A DNA stretch of 64,000 nt, taken from assembly GCA_964017065.1 (NCBI GenBank), contig OZ024789.1:1024764-1088763 (forward strand), written 5' to 3'. A program made the translations under genes and the position numbers. The DNA is from Haliclona indistincta. Taxonomy: Eukaryota; Porifera; Demospongiae; Haplosclerida; Chalinidae. Below the pieces are notes generated by a model. It saw nothing but the letters and a program-made list of their open reading frames with translations. It did no database searches and had not been told where the DNA came from. The stretch's first letter is position 1. Every line of letters begins with the position of its first letter. This document shows positions 10,938-21,779 of this stretch, one piece after another.

Positions 10938-13900
10938 CTAATCCTCATCACTATCGCATTCCTCCTCATCACTTTCTGTTAGCCCAGCACCTTGGTAGTT
11001 TGCAAAAAGAGTTTGCTTCTTTTCAATCCACTCATGTGTTTTCTCTCTGTCCCAAGCATTGAGAGGATCTAAGGAGAAATTAGGACACGAGGAGTGCTTT
11101 CTTCCAGCGATTGGATAGAGCAGCTTTCTGTCTCTTACGACTGAGGCTACTTTAGCAACATCTTGTGCATCATACCGAGTAAAGTGATAGCTTGACCCAG
11201 TAGGGACACCTGACTGCTTGTCAAAAGATTTGCATATATTTTGTAAAGCGGTAACAGAACGTGCTGCACGCTGCAAGGCTTCTTCCGTAAGGTTGGATCC
11301 CATGTTGCCTACAATTTCTTTTATCAATTTATTGACATGCTCATTGTGAAGATCGCAGGGAATGTTACAGCCTATTCCACCCCTGGTGTTTATAAACCTG
11401 TCCCACACAATGTGATGAGCCAAATGTGGAGACAGATATGCTGCCACTTGGAATTGAAAGCGGAGTGCCTGCAAAGCATACTTGGTGTGCCCATAACAAA
11501 TAAAGTGAGGCATGAGTAATCTATAGCAACGATAGATCCTGTCACCATCGCCCTCAGCCCATGCATCATAGAACTCTAAGACAATACCTCCAAAATGGCA
11601 CAAGACGCGTGCGTAGTTGTAGACTCCATCTCCAGATTCATAATCTTGCTTTTTCGTCCAGTCTACTCCAATCAATGAGACTCTGTCAACTACCTTAGTA
11701 GAAATTGATGTGACAAACGATGACTGTTGCTCCAAGGTGCCTTTGATGATACCTGAAGGTAACTGAAGTGGAGAATCGGGACTGCTGATTCCTAGAATGT
11801 CGCAAGCAGCTGCAACAAGATGACCTTTAACAACGGTAAGGAAAAAGTCAAGAGTAGCATTGACTTCTTTCTTTGGCTTTGACGGAACTGTAGTGCGATT
11901 GAGTCGGCTCTTAAAATAACCAAGGGTGCCGTGATCACGTGAAGAGTGCTTCTTGTCATTGTAGAGACATTTCCAGGCAGCCTATATAATCATTATAATA
12001 ATTATAATAAAACATTATAGTAAAAATGTCAAAGTATATATTTACCGTAAGAGTGATTACAAGTGTGTGCCAGTCTTCAAGTTGAGGCTCTAGTAGCTGC
12101 AGTGATACGTCGTTGGTCTTGCCATCCATCATATGGCGCTGGGAAGATTCCTGTCGTTCGCAAGTGAGCTGATCTCCTCCTGACAATACTTTCTCTTCTA
12201 GAGAATAGTCATTGCCAAGGTATCCTTGCAGAGACTGCATGATGTCGATCATTTCTGGGCCACATGCCTCATTCTTCATTAAAACATCCAGAACAACTAC
12301 TTCAGACATTTTGCCCATCTCCTTCGAGTATTTGTGCACTATGTGTTTAGGCACTGCCTTTGAGAGAGGAGCGAGGCATCTGATGTAGAAGGTAAGAAAG
12401 CGAGATACAATTGTTACAAGATTGCTCTTCACTGCCTCAATATCATTTGAACTAGGTAAAAACGATTTTGATGTAAATGACAACAAATCTGCAACCTCTC
12501 CGGAGTGAGACAGATCAGATGAGGGTAGACGGCTACGAGCTGCCAGTACACTATACATGTGAAGCATCTCTCCTTGGTTGTCAGAACGAACATCACGTAC
12601 ACGCCGTTTCTTGTCAACATTGTCGCCAATAAACTTGAACGTGGTGCCTTCTTTAATCCATTTTTGTATTGGATTCTTATGGAGCTTGCTCACTTGGCCT
12701 ATTAATGGTAGCGTAGCACTATAACTAATACAGATATTAAGATGATTTAGGCGTGAGTATACCTAGACAAAATAGAAAAAAATAATATGTAGCAATAATA
12801 GCATAATAGCTATATAGCAGCTATAAACATAGAACATACCTTTTTCTCTACATGAGTGGAAAACAGCAAGAGGGATACAAGTGATTGTATACCACACATC
12901 TCCCTGTTCCTCTCTTTTAAAATCACAGCCATGGCCATGCAGATGCCAGGATAGTGTGCAGCTCCTGCCTTGTTCTTATTGCGATGATCGTTTGTAGAGA
13001 CAATAGACGTTAGAATTCGCAAGAGAAGTGGAGCATGTGTGCGTAGATCAGACATCAGTCGCTCCCATTGAAAATCATCGATCATCTCTTGTAACCCCAT
13101 CTTACGGAAACGTGAAGGTGCACTGCGTTTGCATAGCGACGCACATTCACTCTCTAAGTCGTGAAGAACAAGCTCCAAGATTTCTTTCCGAATACCATTC
13201 TGACTCATCACTGCCTTTGCAAAAGAAGTGATGTTTCCTCCAGCCAAAGCTCGTCCGATTTTGGCTTCCTCATCTGGCAAATTACGGGTCCAGTCAGGTC
13301 GAGTTGGTGTAGAAATAGTAATCTGTATGGAATAATTATATTTTAGCAAAAATAAAAACAATGTACAGTTAAATTAGAATAGTGATACAACAATTGATTA
13401 GTACAAATAATATTAATAGTACAAAAATATTCTGTAGCAATATTATTACTCACTGTCACTGCTTTAGTTGGAACTGCAGAACATTCTTGTTGATCAGGTG
13501 TCTCCGAGGAGCCTGTGGATACTTGAGTCTCATCACTGCCTACCGCAGTAGCTAATTAGAATAAGGATATACTGTATGTAACATGAGGCATTCCATTGAC
13601 AATAGTACCTTCTGGTAAGATTTCCTCACAATGAAGAGCTATATTATCTTCAGTTAATATTTCTTCACAAGGAGAACTTTCTGGGACTGAGTCAGATCTA
13701 ACGACTATAGTAAAAAATAATAGTAGTAATAGCTTGGTATGTATGAATGCATGGTGTCAATGTGTGTATTATACTTGGTATGCATCAAGGAAGAGAACTT
13801 ACGACATAAGTCAAAAGACTCTTGTCCAAAGTCTAGTCTTTTGCGCATTCCTACACCTCTCTTTGCAGGTGGTCTTTCTCTTAAGGTGTCTGGTGTAAGA

Positions 13901-14223
13901 TCAACTGCTGCTCCACTGGTTTCCTTTGGTCTCTTGTGAGATTCTGATTGGCTCCTCTGGTCTAGCAGAGTCTTGTAACTCTGCGAAGCTTGTAATTGGA
14001 AGCTTTCAAGGTCTATTGCACACTTTTCTAGCTTTTCTACCCGCCTACAACACTTTGCACAGATGTGCTGAGGCAGGGAATCGTCTGAAGCCACTTGCAC
14101 GCCAAGAAGATTGACAATTCTTTGGATCCAGTCTTGCTTCTTCCCAGTCTTGCTCATTAATGAAACACGGTGGTTTGATAGTACATTTGAAAGACACAAA
14201 CGGCACTGCCATTGCGAGGCCAT
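10938..14223 (-). CDS. DUF6589-type putative transposase with N-terminal ZAD-like zinc finger (6 exons)
   Basis: Exons read on the minus strand: 14223-13803, 13704-13609, 13551-13454, 13322-12840, about 12684-12046, and 11981-10938; all phases join and give about 926 residues. Only the fifth exon's acceptor is uncertain. An in-frame ATG 24 bases upstream (14247) is an alternative start. The N-terminus has CRLC (7-10) and CAKC (55-58), a ZAD-like treble-clef pattern that could bind the inverted repeats. A Ser/Glu-rich linker follows. The rest has GDNVDKKRRVRD, GGDQLTCERQ and CDLHNEHVNKLIKE, which I recognise as the DUF6589 family. Asp387, Asp537 and Glu793 in those motifs are candidate catalytic residues of an RNase H-like DDE nuclease (inference). 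It ends in an acidic tail (ESDEEECDSDED). The family function is not experimentally known to me. Confidence 0.85.
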
Positions 14224-14340
14224 GATGAAGACGGCAGGCGAATTCACGCATTATACGTCATAATCAATAAACAACGAACAGGAAGTACGTAATAATTGAT
14301 TTTGGGAGCTCGCTCACGCTCTCCGCACGTTAATATTTAG

Positions 14341-14394
14341 CGCATGCGCGTGCAGTATGAACCAGGCTCTAATACGAGCCTGGTCACGAGGCTA
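14341..14394 (-). repeat. Right terminal inverted repeat of AcademH-like element
   Basis: Perfect 54-bp complement of the left end, followed directly by the second copy of the ATCATTTTT target duplication at 14395-14403. Confidence 0.95.
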
Positions 14395-14769
14395 ATCATT
14401 TTTATGATCTTTTTTGCCCAGTGGGAGTCACGTGACTTCCCGTGGAATATCCAGATATACCGATAAGGACTTGTCATCCCGATGCAGTCTCAGGCCAGTG
14501 CCACGCCCATCAGATGCACTCTCAGGCCAGTGCTACGCCCACCAAACTTCCTGTCGAACACATGACCAGCGCATGGTGTAAGTCGCCTTCTCGTGATCTA
14601 TAGATAGGCCGGGCTCAAGTGCACGCCAGCTTGCTCAACCTATTTCTCTTCACTGCAATGCCTGTATGCACACTGGATGACGACTACTAGGCCAGAACTG
14701 TACTCGTGCACAGGCTAGCTGCCACACAGTCTCCACCGTTGAGTTGCAAAGCCAACCTAGACCTGTCAT

Positions 14770-15830
14770 CTCTTGATGCACTCTCAGGCTAGTCGATGCA
14801 CTCTCGGGCTAGTCTATGCACTCTATCAAACCTGTCATCTATTGATGCACTCTCAGGCTAGTGCATTCTATCAGACCTGTCATCTCTTGATGCACTCTCA
14901 GGTTAGTCTATCCATTCTATCAGACCTGTCATCTCTTGATGCACTCTCAGGTTAGTCTATCCATTCTATCAGACCTGTCATCTCTTGATGCACTCTCAGG
15001 TTAGTCTATCCATTCTATCAGACCTGTAATCTCTTGATGCACTCTCAGGTTAGTCTATCCATTCTATCAGACCTGTCATCTCTTGATGCACTCTCAGGTT
15101 AGTCTATCCATTCTATCAGACCTGTAATCTCTTGATGCACTCTCAGGTTAGTCTATCCATTCTATCAGACCTGTCATCTCTTGATGCGCTCTCAGGTTAG
15201 TCTATCCATTCTATCAGACCTGTCATCTCTTGATGCACTCTCAGGCTAGTGCATTCTATCAGACCTGTCATCTCTTGATGCACTCTCAGGTTAGTCTATC
15301 CATTCTATCAGACCTGTCATCTCTTGATGCACTCTCAGGTTAGTCTATCCATTCTATCAGACCTGTAATATCTTGATGCACTCTCAGGTTAGTCTATCCA
15401 TTCTATCAGACCTGTCATCTCTTGATGCACTCTCAGGCTAGTGCATTCTATCAGACCTGTCATCTCTTCATGCACTCTCAGGCTAGTCTCCATTCTATCA
15501 GACCTGTCATCTCTTGATGCACTCTCAGGCTAGTCTCCATTCTATCAGACCTGTCATCTCTTGATGCACTCTCAGGCTAGTGCATTCTATCAGACCTGTC
15601 ATCTCTGATGCACTCTCAGGCTAGTCTCCATTCCATCAGACCTGTCATCTCTTGATGCACTCTCAGGCTAGTCTATCCATTCTATCTGACCTGTCATCTC
15701 TTGATTCACTCTCAGGCTATAGTGCATTCTATCAGACATGTCATCTTTTGATGCACTCTCAGGCTAGTCCATTCTCTATCAGACCTGTCATCTCTTGATG
15801 CTCTCTCATGCAGGCTACCAATCCATTCTC
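14770..15830 (+). repeat. 49-bp minisatellite, left array
   Basis: Roughly 23 units of about 40-49 bp built around GACCTGTCATCTCTTGATGC, ACTCTCAGGYTAGTC and TATCCATTCTATCA. Units lacking TATCC or with GTGCATTC form shorter variants. The array runs in + orientation and is mirrored at 19,880-20,530. Confidence 0.93.
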
Positions 15831-16324
15831 TCAGGACACATCATTCCTTATTTTTATGCCTGCGTGCCAAACATGTATAGTCTTTCTTCTTGCAAATAAT
15901 TATCTATCACATTTTATTGAGTGTATGGTGTATATTAAAATTAGATTATACATGTAGTTTGAAATTTTATAAAACTATCCATACAATGCTGTCATGATGT
16001 CTTCATTGGACATTCGTGGATTACAATTCATGAGTGCCAGTTTCATTGCCTGTTATGCATTTACATTACATGTAATTTGCATTTGCATGCTTACTGATAG
16101 ATTAATTTTACCTCACGAAGCAAAATGTCGTGGGCAAGCCAGAACTCCATGGCAGGTTTTCATCAGCATTAACACTGCAGCTAGTTACCAAATCTATTAG
16201 TTGCTTGACAAGACTATCCAGCTGTGTACATACATGTGGCAAAATGAATAGGTTTTTCCATAACAAGTTGAAGTATACCTCATCATCTGAGTAGTGATTA
16301 ATTGAGTTGCCAATTGCCGAATCT

Positions 16325-16470
16325 TTCAGCCGTTCGATTTTTTTCCAGTGGCTACCAAGCTTACGTCAAAGCCATGGTTAAACTTCTTGAGGCTTCTGAT
16401 CATAGGGTATCAGTCTTTCTCAAGGCCTTCTGTGATGTGCCAATCACTAGGAGTATGCTTCTGTTTTGAG
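16325..16470 (+). other. Possible exon, unrecognised
   Basis: One + frame reads FFSSGYQAYVKAMVKLLE then SDHRVSVFLKAFCDVPITRS without a stop, and follows a TTTCAG acceptor-like site at 16,324. Composition looks coding, but I know no matching family and see no partner exon on this strand. Confidence 0.25.
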
Positions 16471-16899
16471 ATTGGACAGTACCTTCCGCAATTGCCCTAA
16501 AATATTTCTAACAATAATTAAAACATTAACACTAGTTTCACTTTCTTAAATAGACATAAACCTGATATTCAGTGATACATCTTTCTACTTGTTGTACTGA
16601 TGGCCACACAGCACTATTTTTTAATGTCTGCTCTTCTGTTTCTTCGCAACTGGTCACATGATATGAATGTATTGATTGATTTTTTTGGGAAAACTTACCT
16701 ACTGTCATCGCTGCTTTCAGGACTGCTTTGAGGTGGAGATAATCTATAATAATTACACTAATAGATTGAAAATAGCTGTTGCTATACTCTTACGGAATAC
16801 TTTCATACTGTACAAAAATTTTTTCCAACCACCAGCATAATTATTTGTCGCATGTCCATTATTATAGCTCATAATGTTACTTAATAATTAATAGCATGC

Positions 16900-18440
16900 A
16901 GTTTACTACAGAGAAGTCATATGCTGCTCCAGTTATCATTGCAAACACCATGTACTAAAGTAAAGTATAAGTTTACACTCTTATCATTCAATACTATTAT
17001 AGCTACCATTATTGTGAAAACACCACAGTCATTTCCAAATGTTTGCCTAGGAAGTCCCTGTTATACAATGTAAGTAAATGAAGTGATGTTTTTATGAGCT
17101 GTAATACTATGACTTTCCATTCTTTAGGAATGTTTTGGTTGATTCATTCTTCAGGATAAGTTGGTTCACAATCAGTCTATAAGAACATGATTTTTTATTA
17201 TAGTTGCAATTATGCAGCTTACAATAACACATTAGTATATGAAGCATTCCGACCACCTAAAGGGTCCAGGTAGAAGACCTCTTTGTAAGAAATATCTTAT
17301 TATAAAATAGTTTTTAACTGTATACTTTGCAATTATTATACAGCCAAAAAGCAATGATAGCTTACAGCTAAACAGCAGTGCCTGCATACCCTGCACATTT
17401 GCTGCCATTAACAATAATTCTGTGCCATCAAGTGTCTGTATCAATAGAGTTTCGTAGTGAGCATTTTATTATTCTGAGTTCACTTACAGGTATTCATGAA
17501 AACACAGATTATCAATCAATGCTTTAGTCATGAAGTGATTGTCAATCACATGAACCTATTATAGATTGAGGTATTAAAAAACAGATGATAAAACAGAATG
17601 GTTGTAACCTTTCTGGTAGCATCAATGGCGAATATCTTCAACATAGCATCAATCATCTGCAATTTATTACAGTGTAAATTTTAACCAAAAAAATTATTGC
17701 ATACTCCGCCAGTCAGATCGTTTCCTTCTATCAAATAACTAAGGTCTTGTGGATAGACCACTGCTTCTACTTCTCTAAGAATAAACTGCTTGCTCTTACT
17801 GTTACAGCTCAAAGCAACCCTTTGTACCACCTGCATGCAGGTGTAAATAATGGCATAGATTGAACTTGCATCCTATGTCACAAACCTTTTGCATCTCCAA
17901 CCCTGTAAGAGGTGTTAACCACACAACATCTACAGTATGGTCTATAATGGCATCAGAGTAACATTGAGAAGAACTTGCAGTTACTAATTAATCTATATAT
18001 TCACATCTACGAAGAGTAAAAGCTGTTGGGTATATTCATCTATATAGTTACACATTATTCCTTTGTTATATAGCGGTTTCAGAGTGAGAATTGTAGGCTG
18101 AATCGAAAGAACAATGCAGTCATGTTGCTTGGTAACTGTAGTTGCTAAAAGTGTTTCATCTGCAAAAGATTGTAGAAGTAATGATTATAACAACTTTTAC
18201 AACTGTACCATGGCCAGTGTTGTCAAAAATAGAGTTGTACGACAATGGAAGAACCTTGCAGTCATCAATTGCTACATCTGCAAAACATTTGCTCTCAGAT
18301 ATTACTGATTGTTAATTTGTTAGATACCTCGATCAGTGATGTCAGAGTAAGCAAAGTCATTATGATGTAGAGGAGTTCTAATGTAGAGTTTCACATGTAC
18401 CTTGGTCATTAGTGTTGCTTGGTGATGAAACAGCCTTGCT
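16900..18440 (-). CDS. Ulp1/SENP-like (C48) cysteine protease gene, many short exons
   Basis: On the minus strand, successive AG...GT-bounded segments encode: about 18,165-18,020 (TVTKQHDCIVLSIQPTILTL), about 17,975-17,887 (DHTVDVVWLTPLTGLEMQK), about 17,830-17,708 (VEAVVYPQDLSYLIEGND), about 17,656-17,610 (MIDAMLKIFAIDATRK), about 17,555-17,490 (VHVIDNHFMTKALI), about 17,270-17,215 (VFYLDPLGGRNASY), 17,057-17,007 (GLPRQTFGNDCGVFTIM), and about 16,955-16,907 (YMVFAMITGAAYDFS). VFYLDPLGG and Q-x5-DCGVFT are the strand and catalytic Gln/Cys segments of Ulp1 de-SUMOylating proteases. The catalytic His (normally HW) is not obvious: the exon at its place reads DGTELLLMAANVQ. Upstream, tiny acidic exons ending in DQG or DRG precede it. 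It may be host-derived cargo or a transposon gene; activity is doubtful without the His. Confidence 0.6.
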
Positions 18441-19870
18441 GTCATGACATGCGAGTCCTATAATAGTATATCCATACACAATAATAATATCCCTACAAGT
18501 TTACTACTGAAGCTTTATACCTGCTGTTGTTGCCATCACTCTTCTCATCTCTTCAAGACACACATGCATTCTTGTTCTTTTCCGATGTCTTTAACAGCTT
18601 GGTCATTTATTCTTTCATTGCGTCGTTGCAGAATCCGTCGCATCAAAAATGTGACTGCAAGGTGACATATTGTCAAATCTCTTTTCACTGCTCTGTGGAG
18701 TTGTTCTGCAACTTGTGTGTTTAGCTGGCCTGCAAGCTGAGGGACAAACTTTGTCCTTCTCAGGATCTCTCTTTTTTGCTTGGTGTTTTGTTCATGAAGA
18801 ACATCAAAAAGGCAATAATGGTCAGAAACACCTAAATATTAACATCTGTATAAGTGTAGTGTAGTATAATGTGTAGTATGTAGGTATCTGAGCAAGTAGC
18901 TCGGCATAGCTACCATAGACACCTGGAGGCCTGTTCAGTGCCATAGACACCAATGCAAGCAAGCAAACAAGCAAGCAAGCAGGCAGGCAAGGAAGCAGGA
19001 TATGTTCAATGAGTAATTGATTAGCGGATCGCTCAAAGTGACACTGAGTGTAGACTGAAGAATTCAAACTCACCGTGCTGAAGAATACGCAAGACCATCA
19101 GGCTAATTCTCTTGAAGTACAATGGAGCTGCAGCTGCACACGTGTGAATTAATTAGCTATTGGCTAGTACATAGCATAATTAAATTCCACTACAACAACA
19201 ATTATTGTATATTGATTTTTCTACATGATGCTATTACTATTGCGAAGATGATCATTAAGCACTGCATACACCAATGTACATGACTATAAATAGATGTTAA
19301 TCAGTTCATAGTGCCGGCATAGATAATAATGATGGCGGGAAGTAGCTATCTCCTGATCAACTGCAAAGGAAGAAGAAAACAAAAATAATACATGACTGTG
19401 TATAGCTATAATTATAGCTGTCTCTTATTACTGTTAAAACGGCCGTATGATGCAGACTGCAATATACAACAACTGATGGGTACCACAGAAACATTATTTT
19501 GGTGGGTGTGGTACTAACAGCATCTATGACTACAGTATCAAGAACGACATGCATGTCTTTCTATATAAAGAGAGATAACAGGAGATATATAACATATCAT
19601 GTGGAAAGCTAGAACATGATCAAGACACACATATGATCTAGATCAATGGATATTACTGAGAACTGGCCTATAGTTCATGGTGTAATTATATCACATAGAT
19701 ACACGTTAACAACAGAGTCTGAACAGTATTGGATCTATCGTCTTACGCCATTCCAGATCTATATGGAGCAATGAGCTGCTACCCAGTCAACTCTGCTGCT
19801 AATGTTGACGATCACGAGAAGGCGACTTAAACCATGCACTGGTCATGTGTCTGATAGATTGTCTGAACCA
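18440..19870. other. Interior of the inverted-repeat unit, no gene recognised
   Basis: AT-rich sequence with short open frames only. A run of CAAG/CAGG tetramers (GCAAGCAAACAAGCAAGC) lies at about 18,952-18,999. No transposase motif was found on either strand. Confidence 0.5.
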
Positions 19871-19879
19871 TGACAGGTC

Positions 19880-20530
19880 TGATAGAATGGATAGACTAGC
19901 CTGAGAGTGCATCAAGAGATGACAGGTCTGATAGAATGGATAGAATAGCCTGAGAGTGCATCAAGAGATGACAGGTCTGATAGAATGGATAGACTAGCCT
20001 GAGAGTGCATCAAGAGATGACAGGTCTGATAGAATGGAGACAAGCCTGAGAGTGCATCAAGAGATGACAGGTCTGATAGAATGGATAGACTAGCCTGAGA
20101 GTGCATCAAGAGATGACAGGTCTGATAGAATGGATAGACAAGCCTGAGAGTGCATCAAGAGATGACAGGTCTGATAGAATGGATAGACTAGCCTGAGAGT
20201 GCATCAAGAGATGACAGGTCTGATAGAATGGATAGACTAACCTGAGAGTGCATCAAGAGATGACAGGTCTGATAGAATGGATAGACTAGCCTGAGAGTGC
20301 ATCAAGAGATGACAAGTCTGATAGAATGGATAGACTAACCTGAGAGTGCATCAAGAGATGACAGGTCTGATAGAATGGAGACTAGCCTGAGAGTGCATCA
20401 AGAGATGACAGGCCTGATGGAATGCACTAGCCTGAGAGTGCATCAAGAGAATCCACAGGTCTGATAGAATGGATAGACTAGCCTGAGAGTGCATCAAGAG
20501 ATGACAGGTCTGATAGAGTGCATAGACTAG
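19880..20530 (-). repeat. 49-bp minisatellite, right array (inverted)
   Basis: About thirteen units of the same 49-bp sequence as the left array, in the opposite orientation (TGACAGGTCTGATAGAATGG, then ATAGACTAGCCTGAGAGTGC). The mirrored placement makes the arrays part of one inverted-repeat unit. Confidence 0.93.
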
Positions 20531-21183
20531 CCTGAGAGTGCAGGTTGGCTTTGCAACTCAACGGTGGAGACTGTGTGGCAGCTAGCCTGTGCACGAGTAC
20601 AGTTCTGGCCTATAGTAGTCGTCATCCAGTGTGCATACAGGCATTGCAATCAAGAGTAATAGGTTGAGCAAGCTGGCGTGCACTTGTATCTATAGATCAC
20701 GAGAAGGCGACTTGAACCATGCGCTGGTCATGTGTTCGACAGGAAGTTTGGTGGGCGTAGCACTGGCCTGAGAGTGCATCTGATGGGCGTGGTACTGGCC
20801 TGAGAGTGCATCGGCCTGAGACTGCATCGGGATGACAAGTCTATATGGATATACCACAGGAAATCACATGATAAACCGTGGAATATCTAGTAGAAATCAT
20901 GTGACTTTCCATGGTATATCTGAAATATACCACTGGCGGTGCCTTTGAAAATAAGGCTTCCTATGGTACAATGTAAATTATACGTGACTTCGTACAATAA
21001 ACCGCGTTATCAATTGTACGCCCGCCCAATGTTCCCGTGAAGCCGTCTTTCACTCGTCAAATACACCGTCGAATGCATTGTACTATCATTACACGCCAGG
21101 CTGCACGAGTGCTTTCTGCGATTGTTTTTTAGTTAAAACATCAGAATCTATTATTAGCTGTTGAAATAACAAAACAAGCTAGT

Positions 21184-21760
21184 CTGCAAGTTCAAATGAG
21201 GAGTCACTGTCTGCGCTGTAGTCTTCGATCTCATCAAGTACTTGGGATGCTTCATCTAATAAAAAAATCATAATAATTTATTACAAAATAAGTTATTTAC
21301 TCACCCGATGTGTTTCTGTTAACAGGTGCTAAAATAAGCATGGTAACTATTAAGCAAAAGAATAGCTGAATATCGTACCTAGAATAATTGGTGCCAGTAC
21401 TGCTTGTCTTGATGATTGAGGTGTTGTCGATTCTATTAAAAAATAATCGGGAAAATTAATCTCAATAGTGAAATTTATCTGATGGAGATGATCGGTTAGG
21501 TACATCAGATCACGTAGAGGAGTCACAACAGATGAGGTGGACGAGGCTGCATAAAACATAATGGGTTGACCATAGAAACAATAATGTCAGTACTACCTTG
21601 TTGGACTGTAGATGACGGAGAGGCATCGATGCGAGGACTATTCACAGAAATAAAATGCAGCATTTTAAGAACGTGTTATTAATTACTTTTTCACTGCCCA
21701 AGAGGGAGAAGTCAGAGGACTGCTCTGCTGAATAAGATCACAAACAAAATTGTAAGAATG
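21184..21760 (-). CDS. 3' end of an unrecognised multi-exon gene
   Basis: Minus-strand segments with good splice borders encode SSPLTSPSWAVKK, PRIDASPSSTVQQG, ASSTSSVVTPLRDLMYLTD, ESTTPQSSRQAVLAPIIL and APVNRNTSG. The final acidic peptide is EASQVLDEIEDYSADSDSS, with a stop at 21,184. The product part is low-complexity and Ser/Thr/Pro-rich; no domain is recognised. Upstream (higher coordinates) it would run into the mini-exon-like array, so that array may belong to this gene. Confidence 0.4.
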
Positions 21761-21779
21761 CCACTCATAAAAATGTTAC

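Larger units (their letters stand above)
9270..14394. mobile_element. Intact AcademH-like DNA transposon (5,125 bp)
   Basis: The two ends are perfect 54-bp inverted repeats starting TAGCCTCGTGACCAGGCTC, and the flanks are an identical 9-bp ATCATTTTT (9261-9269 and 14395-14403). Inside are only two genes, convergent and without visible lesions: a RecQ-like helicase on + and a six-exon ZAD-plus-DUF6589-type protein on -. From memory of the literature, the AcademH lineage of the Academ superfamily encodes a helicase together with its transposase and makes target duplications of about 9-10 bp, unlike other Academ elements; this fits well. Perfect TIRs, perfect duplication and open frames suggest recent activity. 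The superfamily name is inference; the structure is seen directly. Confidence 0.85.
14420..20940. mobile_element. Large inverted-repeat unit with mirrored minisatellites and a Ulp1-like gene
   Basis: About 14,430-14,640 is the reverse complement of about 20,690-20,870: shared GACTTGTCATCCCGATGCAG, ACGCCCACCAAACTTCCTGT and TCGCCTTCTCGTGATC. Just inside, the same 49-bp minisatellite appears in opposite orientations on the two sides. Between them lies a minus-strand gene with a C48-type protease signature. This is the architecture of a DNA transposon with subterminal repeats, like the Ulp1-bearing KDZ (Zisupton-type) elements, but I find no transposase and no clear target duplication; the outermost boundary is uncertain (CAGTGG and CCACTG occur near the ends). 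It could be a non-autonomous or gene-capturing element. Confidence 0.6.

Noticed and set aside
9270..14394. MULE (Mutator) assignment from the 9-bp duplication
   Set aside because: Duplication length fits, but the encoded proteins lack MULE transposase motifs and the helicase plus DUF6589 pair fits AcademH better.
14770..15830. CRISPR-like regular array
   Set aside because: Units are near-identical along their full length with no unique spacers, the context is eukaryotic, and no cas genes exist. It is a minisatellite.
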